NCBI GenBank assembly: GCA_913055605.1 | Contig: CAJXKJ010000001.1 | Coordinates: 1 to 64,000, forward strand | DNA length: 64,000 nt | Source of the DNA: an uncultured Euryhalocaulis sp. | Lineage (GTDB): Bacteria > Pseudomonadota > Alphaproteobacteria > Caulobacterales > Maricaulaceae | Reading direction: 5' to 3' | Shown here: positions 8,618 through 17,381 of the stretch, one piece after another | How positions within the stretch are numbered: position 1 is the stretch's first letter | How the letters are laid out: every line of letters begins with the position of its first letter | Program-made: the position numbers and the translations under genes | The notes under the pieces: model-generated | Told to the model about the DNA's origin: nothing | What the model saw: only the letters and a program-made list of their open reading frames with translations | Databases searched by the model: none

Positions 8618-9133
8618 ATGACATCTCGCCGCATGTGCGCCGCCGCGTTCGCCCTTACCGCCCTGACGGCCGCAGGCGCGGCGTCCGCGCAGGACGCCGG
8701 GGCGGGGGAGGATTGCGCGGCCTATGCCGGATGGGAGGCGCGGGGGGCGTTGAAGGCCGCGCCAGCCGCCTATGACCTGCCCGTGGCGCGCGTGAATATC
8801 GGCCGCCCGGTGGAGGCGGCGCTGTCTCCGGTGGAGTCGGTGACGTTCCCGGTTCCGCCCGAGCGCTGGCCGGAGCCGGGCGGCTATGCCGGGCTGATCG
8901 GGCTCACCGCGCCCGTGGCGGGGACCTATCGCGTGTCGCTGGGCGAGGGCGCGTGGGTCGACATGACGGACGCCGAGGGCGCGCTGCTGCCGGCCGCCGC
9001 GTTCGGGCACGGGCCGGACTGCGAGGGGCCGGTCAAGGTGGTGGAGTTCGTTCTGTCGCCGGGCGACTACACGATCCAGATTTCCGGCGCGCCGCGGCCG
9101 GCCATCGCGCTGATGGCCAGCCGCGTGCGCTGA
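8618..9133 (+). CDS. Small secreted protein paired with the TonB receptor
   Basis: A 171-residue exported protein of unknown function. The signal peptide ends ALTAAGAASAQ (about residue 25). The mature part has two cysteines (EDCAAYAG and GPDCEGP, probably a disulfide) and a beta-rich segment ending in VVEFVLSPGDYTIQISG, which suggests a jelly-roll or beta-sandwich carbohydrate- or ligand-binding fold; no catalytic motif is seen. The ribosome site is GAAGGAGA just before the ATG. Its divergent pairing with the TonB receptor, sharing the palindromic region, suggests a periplasmic partner for the imported ligand. Confidence 0.75.
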   Translation: MTSRRMCAAAFALTALTAAGAASAQDAGAGEDCAAYAGWEARGALKAAPAAYDLPVARVNIGRPVEAALSPVESVTFPVPPERWPEPGGYAGLIGLTAPVAGTYRVSLGEGAWVDMTDAEGALLPAAAFGHGPDCEGPVKVVEFVLSPGDYTIQISGAPRPAIALMASRVR

Positions 9134-9137
9134 GGCG

Positions 9138-10349
9138 CTATTTCAGCGCCGCCGCCAGGTTTTCGTCGACGGCGTCGAGGAATCCTTCGGTGGTCAGCCA
9201 GGACTGGTCGTCGCCGACCAGCAGGGCCAGATCCTTGGTCATCTTGCCGGACTCGATGGTCTTGATGACCGAGGCCTCCAGCGCGTCGGCGAAGCCGATC
9301 AGGTCGTCGTTATTGTCCTGACGCCCGCGGAAGCGCAGCCCGTTCGACCAGGCGTAGATCGAGGCGGTGGAGTTGGTCGAGGTCGGCTCGCCCTTCTGCC
9401 AGTTGCGGTAGTGGCGGGTGACGGTGCCGTGCGCGGCCTCGGCCTCCACCGTATTGCCGTCGGGCGTCATCAGGACCGAGGTCATCAGGCCGAGCGAGCC
9501 GAAGCCCTGGGCCGCCATGTCGGACTGAACGTCGCCGTCATAGTTCTTGCAGGCCCAGACATAGCCGCCGTTCCACTTGAGCGCGGAGGCGACCATGTCG
9601 TCGATCAGGCGGTGTTCGTAGGTGAGGCCGGCTTCCTTGAACTTGGCCGTGAACTCTTCCTCGAACACCTTCTGGAACAGGTCTTTGAAGCGCCCGTCAT
9701 AGGCCTTCATGATCGTGTTCTTGGTGGAGAGGTAGAGCGGCAGGCCGCGCGCCAGGCTGTAGTTCATGCTGGCGCGGGCGAAGTCGATGATCGACTCGTC
9801 GGTGTTGTACATCGCCATGGTGACGCCCGACCCATCGAAGTCGAACACTTCGCGCTCGATCTTGTCGCCGTTCTCGCCTTCCCAGGTCAGGGTTAGCTTG
9901 CCCTTGCCGGGGACCAGGAAGTCGGTGGCGCGGTACTGGTCGCCGAAGGCGTGGCGGCCGACCACGAAGGGGCGCGTCCAGCCCGGCACCAGCCGGGGCA
10001 CGTTCTTCAGCACGATCGGCTCACGGAAGATCACGCCGCCCAGGATGTTGCGGATCGTGCCGTTCGGGCTGCGGTACATCGCCTTCAGGCCGAATTCCTC
10101 GACCCGCGCCTCGTCCGGGGTGATGGTGGCGCACTTGATTCCCACGCCGTATTTCTTGATGGCGTGGGCGGCGTCGACGGTGATCTGGTCGTCGGTCTCG
10201 TCGCGCTTCTGGATCGACAGGTCGTAATATTCCAGGTCGATATCGAGATACGGAAGGATCAGTTTTTCCTTGATGAGCGCCCAGATAATCCGGGTCATCT
10301 CGTCGCCGTCGATGTCGACGACGGGGGTCGCCACCTTGATCTTCGCCAT
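9138..10349 (-). CDS. icd: NADP-dependent isocitrate dehydrogenase
   Basis: TCA-cycle enzyme converting isocitrate to 2-oxoglutarate and CO2 with NADP. The 403-residue protein is of the homodimeric type shared by alphaproteobacteria and eukaryotes: [13 protein letters not shown] at the N-terminus, [20 protein letters not shown] (substrate loop), [19 protein letters not shown] (metal Asp and catalytic region) and [11 protein letters not shown] (NADP binding). The length is normal and the start is unambiguous. It ends 4 bases from the stop of the small secreted protein (convergent) and is divergent from trmJ. Confidence 0.97.
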   Translation of the reverse strand: MAKIKVATPVVDIDGDEMTRIIWALIKEKLILPYLDIDLEYYDLSIQKRDETDDQITVDAAHAIKKYGVGIKCATITPDEARVEEFGLKAMYRSPNGTIRNILGGVIFREPIVLKNVPRLVPGWTRPFVVGRHAFGDQYRATDFLVPGKGKLTLTWEGENGDKIEREVFDFDGSGVTMAMYNTDESIIDFARASMNYSLARGLPLYLSTKNTIMKAYDGRFKDLFQKVFEEEFTAKFKEAGLTYEHRLIDDMVASALKWNGGYVWACKNYDGDVQSDMAAQGFGSLGLMTSVLMTPDGNTVEAEAAHGTVTRHYRNWQKGEPTSTNSTASIYAWSNGLRFRGRQDNNDDLIGFADALEASVIKTIESGKMTKDLALLVGDDQSWLTTEGFLDAVDENLAAALK

Positions 10350-10393
10350 CTCGTATCCTGTTTCTGCCGATCGGGCCGGGGGAATGTCGCGCG

Positions 10394-11170
10394 GTGGATA
10401 ACAGAGCGGATCACCAAGCGGAAGCCAAGGCGCCGCAATTGCGAAGCGCGGCCCCCGCCATCGTGCTGGCCCGGCCCCAGATGGGGGAGAATATCGGGGC
10501 CGCCGCCCGGGTGATGGCCAATTTCGGCCTGTCGGATCTGCGCATCTCCGCCCCGCGCGACGGCTGGCCGAACGAGAAGGCCGACGCGATGGCCGCCGGC
10601 GGCGTGGCGGTGGTGAAATCAGCCCGCGTCACGGGCGATTTCGAATCGGCGATCAGCGATCTGACCGTGATCTACGCGGCGACGGCGCGGACGCGGGACA
10701 TGGAAAAGCCGGTGCTGACCCCGCGCGCGGCGATGGCGCAGGCGCGCGCGGAGATCGCGCAGGGCGGGGCGCCGGGCTTCGTCTTCGGGGCGGAGGCCTC
10801 TGGCCTCACCAATGACGAGGTGGCGCTGGCCGATGCGGTGCTGAGCATTCCGGTCGACGCGGCGTGCTCCTCCCTCAACCTGGCGCAGGCGGTGGCGGTG
10901 ACGGCCTATGAATGGATGGCGGGCGACCCGGCGCCCGGCGGCGGCGAGGGGCCGGTCCCGGCGCCGCGGGACGAGCTGCTGGGCCTGATCGATCAGTTCG
11001 AAGAGGCGCTGGAGGCGAAGAATTATTTCTTCCCCGAGCACCGCGCCGCCACGATGCGGCGCAATCTGCGCGCGGCGCTGTCGCGCGGCGGGCTGACCTC
11101 GCAGGAAGTGCGCTCCCTGCGCGGGGCGCTGAAGGCGCTGACGCGCGGGGAGGGGCCGGAGGGCGGCTAG
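10394..11170 (+). CDS. trmJ: SpoU-family tRNA methyltransferase (TrmJ-like)
   Basis: A 258-residue RNA 2'-O-ribose methyltransferase with a SPOUT knot fold. It shows [20 protein letters not shown] (motif 1, with the Asn-Gly-Ala core), [20 protein letters not shown] (motif 2) and [20 protein letters not shown] (motif 3, the knot). The C-terminal helices ([19 protein letters not shown]) are typical of TrmJ, which modifies nucleotide 32 of tRNAs. The start is a GTG at 10394, because no ATG precedes motif 1. It is convergent with the M28 peptidase gene (4-base overlap). Confidence 0.88.
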   Translation: MDNRADHQAEAKAPQLRSAAPAIVLARPQMGENIGAAARVMANFGLSDLRISAPRDGWPNEKADAMAAGGVAVVKSARVTGDFESAISDLTVIYAATARTRDMEKPVLTPRAAMAQARAEIAQGGAPGFVFGAEASGLTNDEVALADAVLSIPVDAACSSLNLAQAVAVTAYEWMAGDPAPGGGEGPVPAPRDELLGLIDQFEEALEAKNYFFPEHRAATMRRNLRAALSRGGLTSQEVRSLRGALKALTRGEGPEGG

Positions 11171-12957
11171 CCCCCGTCCGCCAACTGGGCGTCGCGCAGC
11201 GAGCGGAATTCGTTGCCGTCGTACCAGTTCGGCCAGGCGTCCGAATTGGCCAGCTGCGACCCCACCTCGAACAGGATTTGGGTGTCGTCGATCATGCCGT
11301 CGAAATTCCACGTCTCCGGATCGTATTCGTCCTCGACGCCGTGATAGCGGCCGGCGCGATAGTCATCCGACGCCGCGCGCCCGGCCTCCGGCCCGCCGTC
11401 GACCAGATCCTCGCCGGCCTTCGAATACAGGGCCGGGACGCCGCGCTTGGCGAAGCTGATATGGTCGGAGCGGTAGAAGCTGCCGTTCTGGGGCTGCGGG
11501 TCGGGGCCGGTGACGCGGCCGTGCGCCTCCACGATCGGTTGCAGGATGTCCTCCAGCTCCGACGCGCCGGCGCCGATGACGATCATGTCGTTGGCCATGC
11601 CGGAGGGCATCATGGCGTCGATATTGATGTCCGCGACGATGTTCTTCAGCGGCAGGGTCGGGTTGGCGGCGAAATAGTCGGAGCCGAGCAGGCCCGACTC
11701 CTCCGCCGTCACCGCCAGGATCATCACCGAGCGGTCGGGCGGGGTCTCGCCGCGCGCGAACGCCTCGCCGATCTCCAGGATGGTGGCGACGCCCGTGGCG
11801 TTGTCCACCGCGCCGTTATAGATCGCGTCCTCGCCCGGGGCGGCGTCCGGCTCCAGCCCCAGATGGTCCCAGTGGCCGGTATAGATGATCGTCTCGTCCG
11901 GCCGCTGGGCGCCCGGGACGACGCCGCCGACATTGCGGGACTCCAGACGCTGCACGTCGCTGAGGATGTGCGCGTCCAGCGTGACGCCGTCCAGCGGCAC
12001 GGCAGTGAAGCCGGGCTGGGCCGCGGCCTCTTTCAGCGCGTCGTAATCCTGTCCGGCGGCGGCGAAGATTTCGCGCGCCTTGTCGGCGGTGATCCAGCCT
12101 TCCATGGCGGCGCGGGGGGCGTCGCTTTCCAGATAGAATTGCGGGCCGGACCAGCTGTTGCGCACGACGTCCCATCCATAAGCGGCCGGCGCGGTTTCGT
12201 GCACGATCAGGATGCTGTCCACGCCCTGGCGGCCGGCTTCCTCGTATTTATAGGTCCAGCGGCCGTAATAGGTCATGGCGTTGCCGGTGAAGAGGTCCGG
12301 GTCGCCGGTCGCGAAGCCGGGATCGTTGACCAGCACGATCACCGTCTTCCCGGCCGGATCGAAGCCGGCGTAATCGTCCCAGTCATATTCCGGGGCGACC
12401 GCGCCGTAGCCGGCGAAGATCACCTCCGACCCGTCGATGGAGATTTCCGGCTGGAGCTGGCTGCTGTTGAACACGGTCTGGTCGGGGCGGCTGAGCGGGA
12501 TCTCGCCGTCCGGACCGGTGATCGTCATGGTCGAGCCGGGCTCCAGCTCGGCGGAGACCAGCGGCACGGTCTGGAACCAGGAGCCGTCGAAGGCGGGCTC
12601 CAGCCCGATCCGGGCCATCTCGTCGGCGATCCACTGGGCGGAGGCCTCGCCCGCCGGCGTGCCGGGAGCGCGGCCCTCGAACCGGTCGTCGGCGAGGATC
12701 GCGACGCGGTCGGCGAAGTCCTGTTCGGTAATGTCGGCGGTGGAGCTTTCGAGGCGCTGTGCGTGCGCCATCTGGCTTTCGGAGAGACCGTCCGGGGTCC
12801 CGGCCTCAGCCGTTTCCGCTGGCGCGGCCGGCTCAGTGGCCAGGGCGGGTTCGGCCTCCGGCGCCGGCTGGGCGGCGCTGATTTCGGGTTCGGATTCGCT
12901 GCATGCCGCGGCGAGGGCCAAAGCCCCGGCGGCCATCATCAAAGCTCTGCTCTTCAC
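11167..12957 (-). CDS. M28-family zinc aminopeptidase lipoprotein
   Basis: A 596-residue exported metallopeptidase. The signal peptide ends LALAAAC (lipobox), followed by an Ala/Glu/Pro-rich linker. Residues 130-330 carry a protease-associated (PA) insert around FAGYGAVAPEYDWDDYAG, and the M28 catalytic domain follows with the zinc ligands in order: YTGHWDHLGL (His), GAVDNATGVATIL (Asp), LAVTAEESGLLGSDYF (catalytic Glu and Glu ligand), NIDAMM (Asp) and YRSDHISFAKRGVP (His). It probably removes N-terminal residues from peptides outside the inner membrane. Its 3' end overlaps trmJ by 4 bases. A terminator hairpin and two tiny lipoprotein genes lie just upstream. Confidence 0.92.
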   Translation of the reverse strand: MKSRALMMAAGALALAAACSESEPEISAAQPAPEAEPALATEPAAPAETAEAGTPDGLSESQMAHAQRLESSTADITEQDFADRVAILADDRFEGRAPGTPAGEASAQWIADEMARIGLEPAFDGSWFQTVPLVSAELEPGSTMTITGPDGEIPLSRPDQTVFNSSQLQPEISIDGSEVIFAGYGAVAPEYDWDDYAGFDPAGKTVIVLVNDPGFATGDPDLFTGNAMTYYGRWTYKYEEAGRQGVDSILIVHETAPAAYGWDVVRNSWSGPQFYLESDAPRAAMEGWITADKAREIFAAAGQDYDALKEAAAQPGFTAVPLDGVTLDAHILSDVQRLESRNVGGVVPGAQRPDETIIYTGHWDHLGLEPDAAPGEDAIYNGAVDNATGVATILEIGEAFARGETPPDRSVMILAVTAEESGLLGSDYFAANPTLPLKNIVADINIDAMMPSGMANDMIVIGAGASELEDILQPIVEAHGRVTGPDPQPQNGSFYRSDHISFAKRGVPALYSKAGEDLVDGGPEAGRAASDDYRAGRYHGVEDEYDPETWNFDGMIDDTQILFEVGSQLANSDAWPNWYDGNEFRSLRDAQLADGG

Positions 12958-12993
12958 ATCTCTTCCTTGCTGGATATGGAAGTAGAGGAAGGC

Positions 12994-13024
12994 GGGGAGG
13001 CCCCGTCAACCGGCGGGCCTCCCC
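12994..13024 (-). terminator. Hairpin terminator after the small lipoprotein genes
   Basis: A perfect 10-base stem, GGGGAGGCCC at 12994-13003 and GGGCCTCCCC at 13015-13024, with an 11-base loop, lies 19 bases past the stop of the second small lipoprotein. Only a weak pyrimidine run (CCTTCCTCTACTT on the minus strand) follows. It would separate the lipoprotein pair from the M28 peptidase gene. Confidence 0.55.
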
Positions 13025-13042
13025 GAATTGCATGTGCTGCGG

Positions 13043-13192
13043 TCAGTTTTCGTCGATGTCGATATCGCCGTCTTCCTCGATGGACAGCTCGCCATCGGGG
13101 GTTTCGATCTCCACCACGTCTTCTTCGCAGGCGGCCAGGCCGATCGCGCCGAGGACGCCGGCGGCGGCGAGGATTTTCGTGAAACGCGCCAT
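13043..13192 (-). CDS. Tiny acidic lipoprotein, copy 2
   Basis: A 49-residue predicted lipoprotein of unknown function. MARFTKILAAAGVLGAIG is a lipoprotein signal with lipobox GLAAC, and the mature part is only 28 residues and strongly acidic, ending EEDGDIDIDEN. GGAG sits 7 bases before the ATG. The neighbouring upstream gene is a paralogue with the same lipobox region and the same EEDGDIDIDE end. With this charge it may bind divalent cations at the membrane surface, but that is inference. The two genes are 24 bases apart and are probably co-transcribed. Confidence 0.75.
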   Translation of the reverse strand: MARFTKILAAAGVLGAIGLAACEEDVVEIETPDGELSIEEDGDIDIDEN

Positions 13193-13216
13193 GATAATCT
13201 CCTGTATTCCGCTGAC

Positions 13217-13360
13217 TTATTCGTCGATGTCGATGTCGCCGTCTTCCTCGATCTCGACCTCGGCGTCGCCCAGATCGATCTCCGCTTCGTCTTCGCAGGC
13301 GGCGAGGCCGATAGCGCCCAGAACGCCGACAGCGGCGAGAACTTTGGTCATGCGGGACAT
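13217..13360 (-). CDS. Tiny acidic lipoprotein, copy 1
   Basis: A 47-residue predicted lipoprotein. The first residues MSRMTKVLAAVGVLGAIG and the lipobox GLAAC form a lipoprotein signal; the mature 26 residues are nearly all Glu, Asp and Ile and end EEDGDIDIDE. GGAGA precedes the ATG by 6 bases. It differs from copy 2 mainly in the middle (DLGDAEVE instead of ETPDGELS), so the pair arose by tandem duplication with the signal and tail conserved. I recognise no named family. It lies downstream of the pirin gene beyond a terminator. Confidence 0.75.
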   Translation of the reverse strand: MSRMTKVLAAVGVLGAIGLAACEDEAEIDLGDAEVEIEEDGDIDIDE

Positions 13361-13457
13361 GGAATTCTCCATCTGAGGGGCCGGCGGTCCGCCGGTCCCG
13401 GAATGGGCTGAAAACCCGTCAGACGGGGCGCCGGTTCCTCCCTTCGGAAAATATTCC

Positions 13458-13491
13458 CGCCGGACTCCGGTCAGTCGGAGGCGGTCCGGCG
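13458..13491 (-). terminator. Rho-independent-like terminator after the pirin gene
   Basis: The outer stem CGCCGGAC (13458-13465) pairs with GTCCGGCG (13484-13491), and an inner stem CTCCG/CGGAG closes on GTCAGT. On the minus strand it follows the pirin stop codon immediately and is itself followed by GGGAATATTTTCC, a short T-containing run. Confidence 0.55.
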
Positions 13492-13492
13492 C

Positions 13493-14437
13493 CTAGGATT
13501 CCGGCAGCGGGATGTGCTCGCCCTCGTCCGGGGGCAGGGTGAAGCGCCCCTCCGCCGGAAAGCCGGACGCGATCGCGGCGGACCAGTCGGCCTTCGCCGC
13601 CTCGATCTTCGCGGGGTCGGAGGCGACCAGATTCCACCAGATCGTCCGCTTGCCGAGCGGCGCCCCGCCCAGCAGCATCAGGCGCGCCGGACCGCGCGCG
13701 GTCACCTCAGCGTCCGCGCCGTCCGCCAGCACGGCCATGTTGCGGTAGGCGAAGACCTCTCCGCCGATCTCCGCCTCGCCCTCCACGACATAGACCGCGC
13801 GTTCGCCCCATTCGGCGGGCAGGGTCACGCGGGCGCCGTCCTGAAGGTCGGCCTGCAGATAGACGATGGGGGAGCAGACGCGCGCCGGTGAGGTCTCGCC
13901 GAAGGCCGATCCCGCAATCAGGATCATCCGCACGCCGTCCTGCTCGATCACCGGCATGGCGTCGGCGGGGTAGTGGTCGAAGGCGGGGTCGGTCTCCTCA
14001 TGGTGCTCCGGCAGGGCAACCCAGGACTGGATGCCGTGCAGGCGGTGGCCGGCCGCGCGCGTCGCCGGGGCGGTGCGCTCCGAATGCACGATGCCGCGCC
14101 CGGCGGTCATCCAGTTCAGCGCGCCGGGATGGATCTCGATGTCGAAGCCCAGCGAATCGCGGTGGCCGAGCCCGCCGTCGAACAGCCAGGTCAGCGTGGC
14201 CAGCCCGATATGCGGATGCGGGCGCACGTCCACGCCCTTGCCCGGCGGGAACTCGGCCGGGCCGATATGGTCGAAAAAGATGAAGGGGCCGACCATGCGC
14301 CGGCCCGCCGAGGGCAGCACCCGGCGGACGGAAAACCCTCCAAGATCATGCTCTTTCGGCGCGATCACGCGCTCCACCAGCGGGTTGGCGCTGTCGTCCC
14401 GCTGGCCGGACGAAACCTCTTCATTGTATCGGGACAT
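13493..14437 (-). CDS. Pirin family protein
   Basis: A 314-residue bicupin of the pirin family. The N-terminal cupin has the metal site motifs RPHPHIGLATLTWLFDG and GRGIVHSER, and residues 185-290 form the second cupin (VYVVEGEAEIGGEVFAYRNM). Some pirins have quercetin 2,3-dioxygenase activity and others act as redox-sensing regulators; which applies here cannot be seen. It is divergent from accA with 138 bases between, and has its own terminator, so it is probably monocistronic. Confidence 0.92.
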   Translation of the reverse strand: MSRYNEEVSSGQRDDSANPLVERVIAPKEHDLGGFSVRRVLPSAGRRMVGPFIFFDHIGPAEFPPGKGVDVRPHPHIGLATLTWLFDGGLGHRDSLGFDIEIHPGALNWMTAGRGIVHSERTAPATRAAGHRLHGIQSWVALPEHHEETDPAFDHYPADAMPVIEQDGVRMILIAGSAFGETSPARVCSPIVYLQADLQDGARVTLPAEWGERAVYVVEGEAEIGGEVFAYRNMAVLADGADAEVTARGPARLMLLGGAPLGKRTIWWNLVASDPAKIEAAKADWSAAIASGFPAEGRFTLPPDEGEHIPLPES

Positions 14438-14575
14438 TGCAGACCCTTTCGTCTGTCGTGCTATTAGCCTCGCTTTAAGCCGCTGAACCTAAAGGCGGCA
14501 AAGGCGCTTGTTCGCCCAGATTGGCCCGTCTAGGGTCGCCGCGCCCCGGGCCGGGCTCCGTATTCACCCTATTTG

Positions 14576-15553
14576 ATGACTGATCCCAAGCGAACATATC
14601 TCGACTTCGAACGGCCGATCGCCGAGATCGAAGCGAAAATCGAAGAGCTGGAGGCAGCCGTCAAATCCGGCGAGAGCGGCGTCGACGCGGCCGAGGAGAT
14701 CGGCAAGCTGCGTGCGAAGGCGCGCGACCAGCTGGAAAAGACCTATGGCAGCCTGTCGCCCTGGCAGAAGACCCAGGTGGCGCGCCATCCGGGCCGCCCG
14801 CATTTCGCGGACTATCAGGCCTCGCTGATCGAGATGTTCACCGAACTGGCCGGGGACCGCGGGTTCGCTGACGACCCGTCCATCATGGGCGGTCTCGGCT
14901 GGATCGCGGGCACGCCCGCCGTCGTGCTGGGCCATGAGAAGGGGCGGGACACCGCCTCCCGCGTGCACCACAATTTCGGCATGGCGCGGCCCGAAGGCTA
15001 TCGCAAGGCGGTGCGACTGATGGACCTGGCCGACCGGTTCGGCGTGCCGGTGGTCACCTTCGTCGACACGGCCGGCGCCTATCCCGGCAAGGGCGCGGAG
15101 GAGCGCGGTCAGGCCGAGGCCATCGCCCGCTGCACCGAGCGCTGCCTGACGCTGGGCGTGCCGCTGGTCGCGGTGATCACGGGCGAGGGCGGCTCCGGCG
15201 GGGCGGTGGCCATCGCCAGCGCCAATTCGGTCATCATGCTGGAGCATTCGATCTATTCGGTGATCACGCCTGAGGGCTGCGCCTCCATCCTGTGGCGGGA
15301 CTCGGCCAAGTCCGAGGACGCGGCCGAGGCGATGAAGATCACCGCCGCCGACCTGCAGACGCTGAAGATCGTCGACCGGGTGGTGAAGGAGCCGGTGGGC
15401 GGCGCCCATCGCGACCCGTCCACTACGATCCGCCGCGTCGGCGAGGCCGTGCGGCAGGAACTGAACCAGTTCGGCGGGTTCGGGCCCGACCAGCTGCGCG
15501 CCCAGCGCCGGGACCGGTTCCTGGCCATCGGCCGCAGCGAAATGGCGCTCTGA
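14576..15553 (+). CDS. accA: Acetyl-CoA carboxylase carboxyltransferase subunit alpha
   Basis: The alpha half of the carboxyltransferase that moves CO2 from biotin to acetyl-CoA to make malonyl-CoA for fatty acid synthesis; it pairs with AccD, which is not in the window. The 325-residue product has TYLDFERPIAEIEAKIEEL at the N-terminus, DTAGAYPGKGAEERGQAEA and ITGEGGSGGAVAIASAN (oxyanion and CoA site), and EGCASILWRDSAKSEDAAEA. The ATG at 14576 is taken as the start, with MTDPKR before the conserved region; a TTG lies one codon upstream. The length matches the family. Confidence 0.97.
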   Translation: MTDPKRTYLDFERPIAEIEAKIEELEAAVKSGESGVDAAEEIGKLRAKARDQLEKTYGSLSPWQKTQVARHPGRPHFADYQASLIEMFTELAGDRGFADDPSIMGGLGWIAGTPAVVLGHEKGRDTASRVHHNFGMARPEGYRKAVRLMDLADRFGVPVVTFVDTAGAYPGKGAEERGQAEAIARCTERCLTLGVPLVAVITGEGGSGGAVAIASANSVIMLEHSIYSVITPEGCASILWRDSAKSEDAAEAMKITAADLQTLKIVDRVVKEPVGGAHRDPSTTIRRVGEAVRQELNQFGGFGPDQLRAQRRDRFLAIGRSEMAL

Positions 15554-15653
15554 CCCCGAAAAACGGCCCAAAACCGGCCAATCCGCCCTTTTCGCACCTG
15601 CGGCGCCCGCGTAACATGGTTAACGGGCGAGCGGATGGGGGCGTTACGTCGGC

Positions 15654-16442
15654 ATGGGACGGATTCTGCTTGGCGCACTGGCGGCCGGCGCGGTCGCCTT
15701 CCTCGCCTTTCACCTGATCCTCGACCTCAGCAGTTTCGTCCTGACGCCGGAGGCGGCGTTCCTGAGCGCGCCGGGGGGCCTGTCCGGCGCGGCGCTGGCC
15801 GAATTCCTGGAAGGCTCCTCCTACGCCTATTGGACGGCGGGGGCGGTGGCGCTGATCGTGGCGGTCGTCACGCCGCTGGTGCGCTGGAGCGCGGCGCGCG
15901 ACGGCGAGATCGCGCCGGCGCCCGCGCCGCTGGCGAAGGCGGCGCCGAAGCCCGTCTCGACGCCGGCCAGGGCTGCGGGCAAACCGGCGGCCAGTGAATT
16001 CTGGAAGGGGCGCAAATCCGGCGAGGCCGCCGCGAAGCCCGTAAAGGCGGCGTCAGCGGCGCCAGAGGCCCGCTGGACGCCGCAAAGCGGGGCCTACGCC
16101 GCGTCGGTCGGCGAGCGCTATGGCGCGACAGGTGCGCCGCGCAAGGCGACTGGCGCAGCCCCGGGAAAGCGGCGCGCGCCGAATACGCCGGCCTGGCCGT
16201 TTCCCGAGCGCGCGCCGGTCAAAGAGGTTAAACAGGCCGAACCCGCCAAGCCCGCCGAACCAGCGCCGAAGCCGGCCGCGAAACGCATCGTGACGGCCGC
16301 CGACTGTCCGCCATGTCCCGATCCCGCGCCGAAACCGGCGCCCGCCGCCGAAGCCGCTCCCGAACCCGCCCCCGAACCCGCCAGGGAGGCCGCCAAGGAA
16401 ACCGGGGCGGCGCCCGCGCGTGAGCTGGAGCCCGTCAGCTAG
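15654..16442 (+). CDS. Membrane-anchored Pro/Ala-rich protein of unknown function
   Basis: A 262-residue protein. Two transmembrane helices (about residues 5-30 and 58-78) are followed by a long low-complexity region rich in Ala, Pro, Lys and Glu with repeats such as EPAKPAEPAPKPA and EAAPEPAPEPAREAAKE. A CPPC motif (DCPPCPDPAP, about residue 220) is the only notable motif. No known domain is recognisable. Base composition and frame usage look coding, although the low complexity makes homology calls unreliable. It precedes the esterase gene by about 40 bases on the same strand. Confidence 0.6.
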   Translation: MGRILLGALAAGAVAFLAFHLILDLSSFVLTPEAAFLSAPGGLSGAALAEFLEGSSYAYWTAGAVALIVAVVTPLVRWSAARDGEIAPAPAPLAKAAPKPVSTPARAAGKPAASEFWKGRKSGEAAAKPVKAASAAPEARWTPQSGAYAASVGERYGATGAPRKATGAAPGKRRAPNTPAWPFPERAPVKEVKQAEPAKPAEPAPKPAAKRIVTAADCPPCPDPAPKPAPAAEAAPEPAPEPAREAAKETGAAPARELEPVS

Positions 16443-16479
16443 GCGCGACGGAAAGCGCGGCCCGGCGCGTTTGACCGGC

Positions 16480-17358
16480 ATGAACGCCATTGCCGCCGCA
16501 TTGCTCACCGTCCTGCTGCTGGCCGCTGGGCCGGCTCATTCCCGGAAATTCGAACTGGAGGCCGGGGGGCGGGAGCGGGACTATCGCCTGTACGTCCCGC
16601 CCGGAGCGGGCCAAGAGCCGATGCCGCTGGTCGTGGTGCTGCACGGCGCGCTGGGGTCCGGCGAGCAGGCGGAGGATTCCTATGGCTGGAACGCTGTCGC
16701 CGATGCGCGCGGCCTGATCGTCGCCTATCCGGACGGGGTGCGGCGCACCTGGAACGCCGGGGGCGGATGCTGCGGCCGCGCGGCGCGCGATTCCGCGGCC
16801 GACGTGGCGTTTCTGGACCGGCTGATCGGGACGCTGGTGGACCAAGGGCGGGCCGACCCGGCGCGCGTCTATCTGGCCGGAATCTCGAACGGCGGGGCGA
16901 TGGCCTATCGCTATGCTTGCGAGGGCGGGCGGCCCGTGGCGGCCATCGGCTCGGTCGCCGGCGCCATGACGTTTGCCTGTCCGTCGCCGCGTCCGGTTTC
17001 GGTGATGGAAATCCATGGCCTGCAGGACCGCACCATCCCGATCGCAGGCGGCGAAGGCCGGCGCAAGGCCGCACGCACCGTCTGGCCGGCCGCCGATACG
17101 ACGCTGGCGCGGTTCCGCGCGGCGAACGATTGCGGGGAGGCGGGGCGCAGCGCGCGGGGCCCGGTGGAGCGCACGCGCTGGTCCTGCGCCGAGGGACGGG
17201 CGGTGGAGCTGATCACCATCGCGGGCGCCGGCCATCAATGGCCGGGCTCCGACCCGCATCGCGGGCTGGGCGCGCGCCTGCTGGACCTGGACCCGCCCAG
17301 CAACGCGCTGGACGCCACGGCCGTGCTGGCGGACTTCTTCGCGGAAAATACGCCCTAA
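16480..17358 (+). CDS. Secreted PHB-depolymerase/feruloyl-esterase-like hydrolase
   Basis: A 292-residue exported alpha/beta hydrolase of the LpqC/poly(3-hydroxybutyrate) depolymerase family. After a signal peptide (LLTVLLLAAGPAHS) come PLVVVLHGALGSG (oxyanion), YPDGVRRTWNAGGGCCG (the typical W-N-x-G-CC motif), VYLAGISNGGAMAYRYAC with the nucleophile Ser in GISNGG, the acid in HGLQDRTIPI and the His in TIAGAGHQWPG. It hydrolyses ester bonds; family members act on polyesters, feruloyl or acetyl esters, and the substrate here is open. The start is taken as the Met that begins the signal peptide. It is convergent with secA. Confidence 0.88.
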   Translation: MNAIAAALLTVLLLAAGPAHSRKFELEAGGRERDYRLYVPPGAGQEPMPLVVVLHGALGSGEQAEDSYGWNAVADARGLIVAYPDGVRRTWNAGGGCCGRAARDSAADVAFLDRLIGTLVDQGRADPARVYLAGISNGGAMAYRYACEGGRPVAAIGSVAGAMTFACPSPRPVSVMEIHGLQDRTIPIAGGEGRRKAARTVWPAADTTLARFRAANDCGEAGRSARGPVERTRWSCAEGRAVELITIAGAGHQWPGSDPHRGLGARLLDLDPPSNALDATAVLADFFAENTP

Positions 17359-17381
17359 GGGCGCGCCGGCCACGCGCCTGG

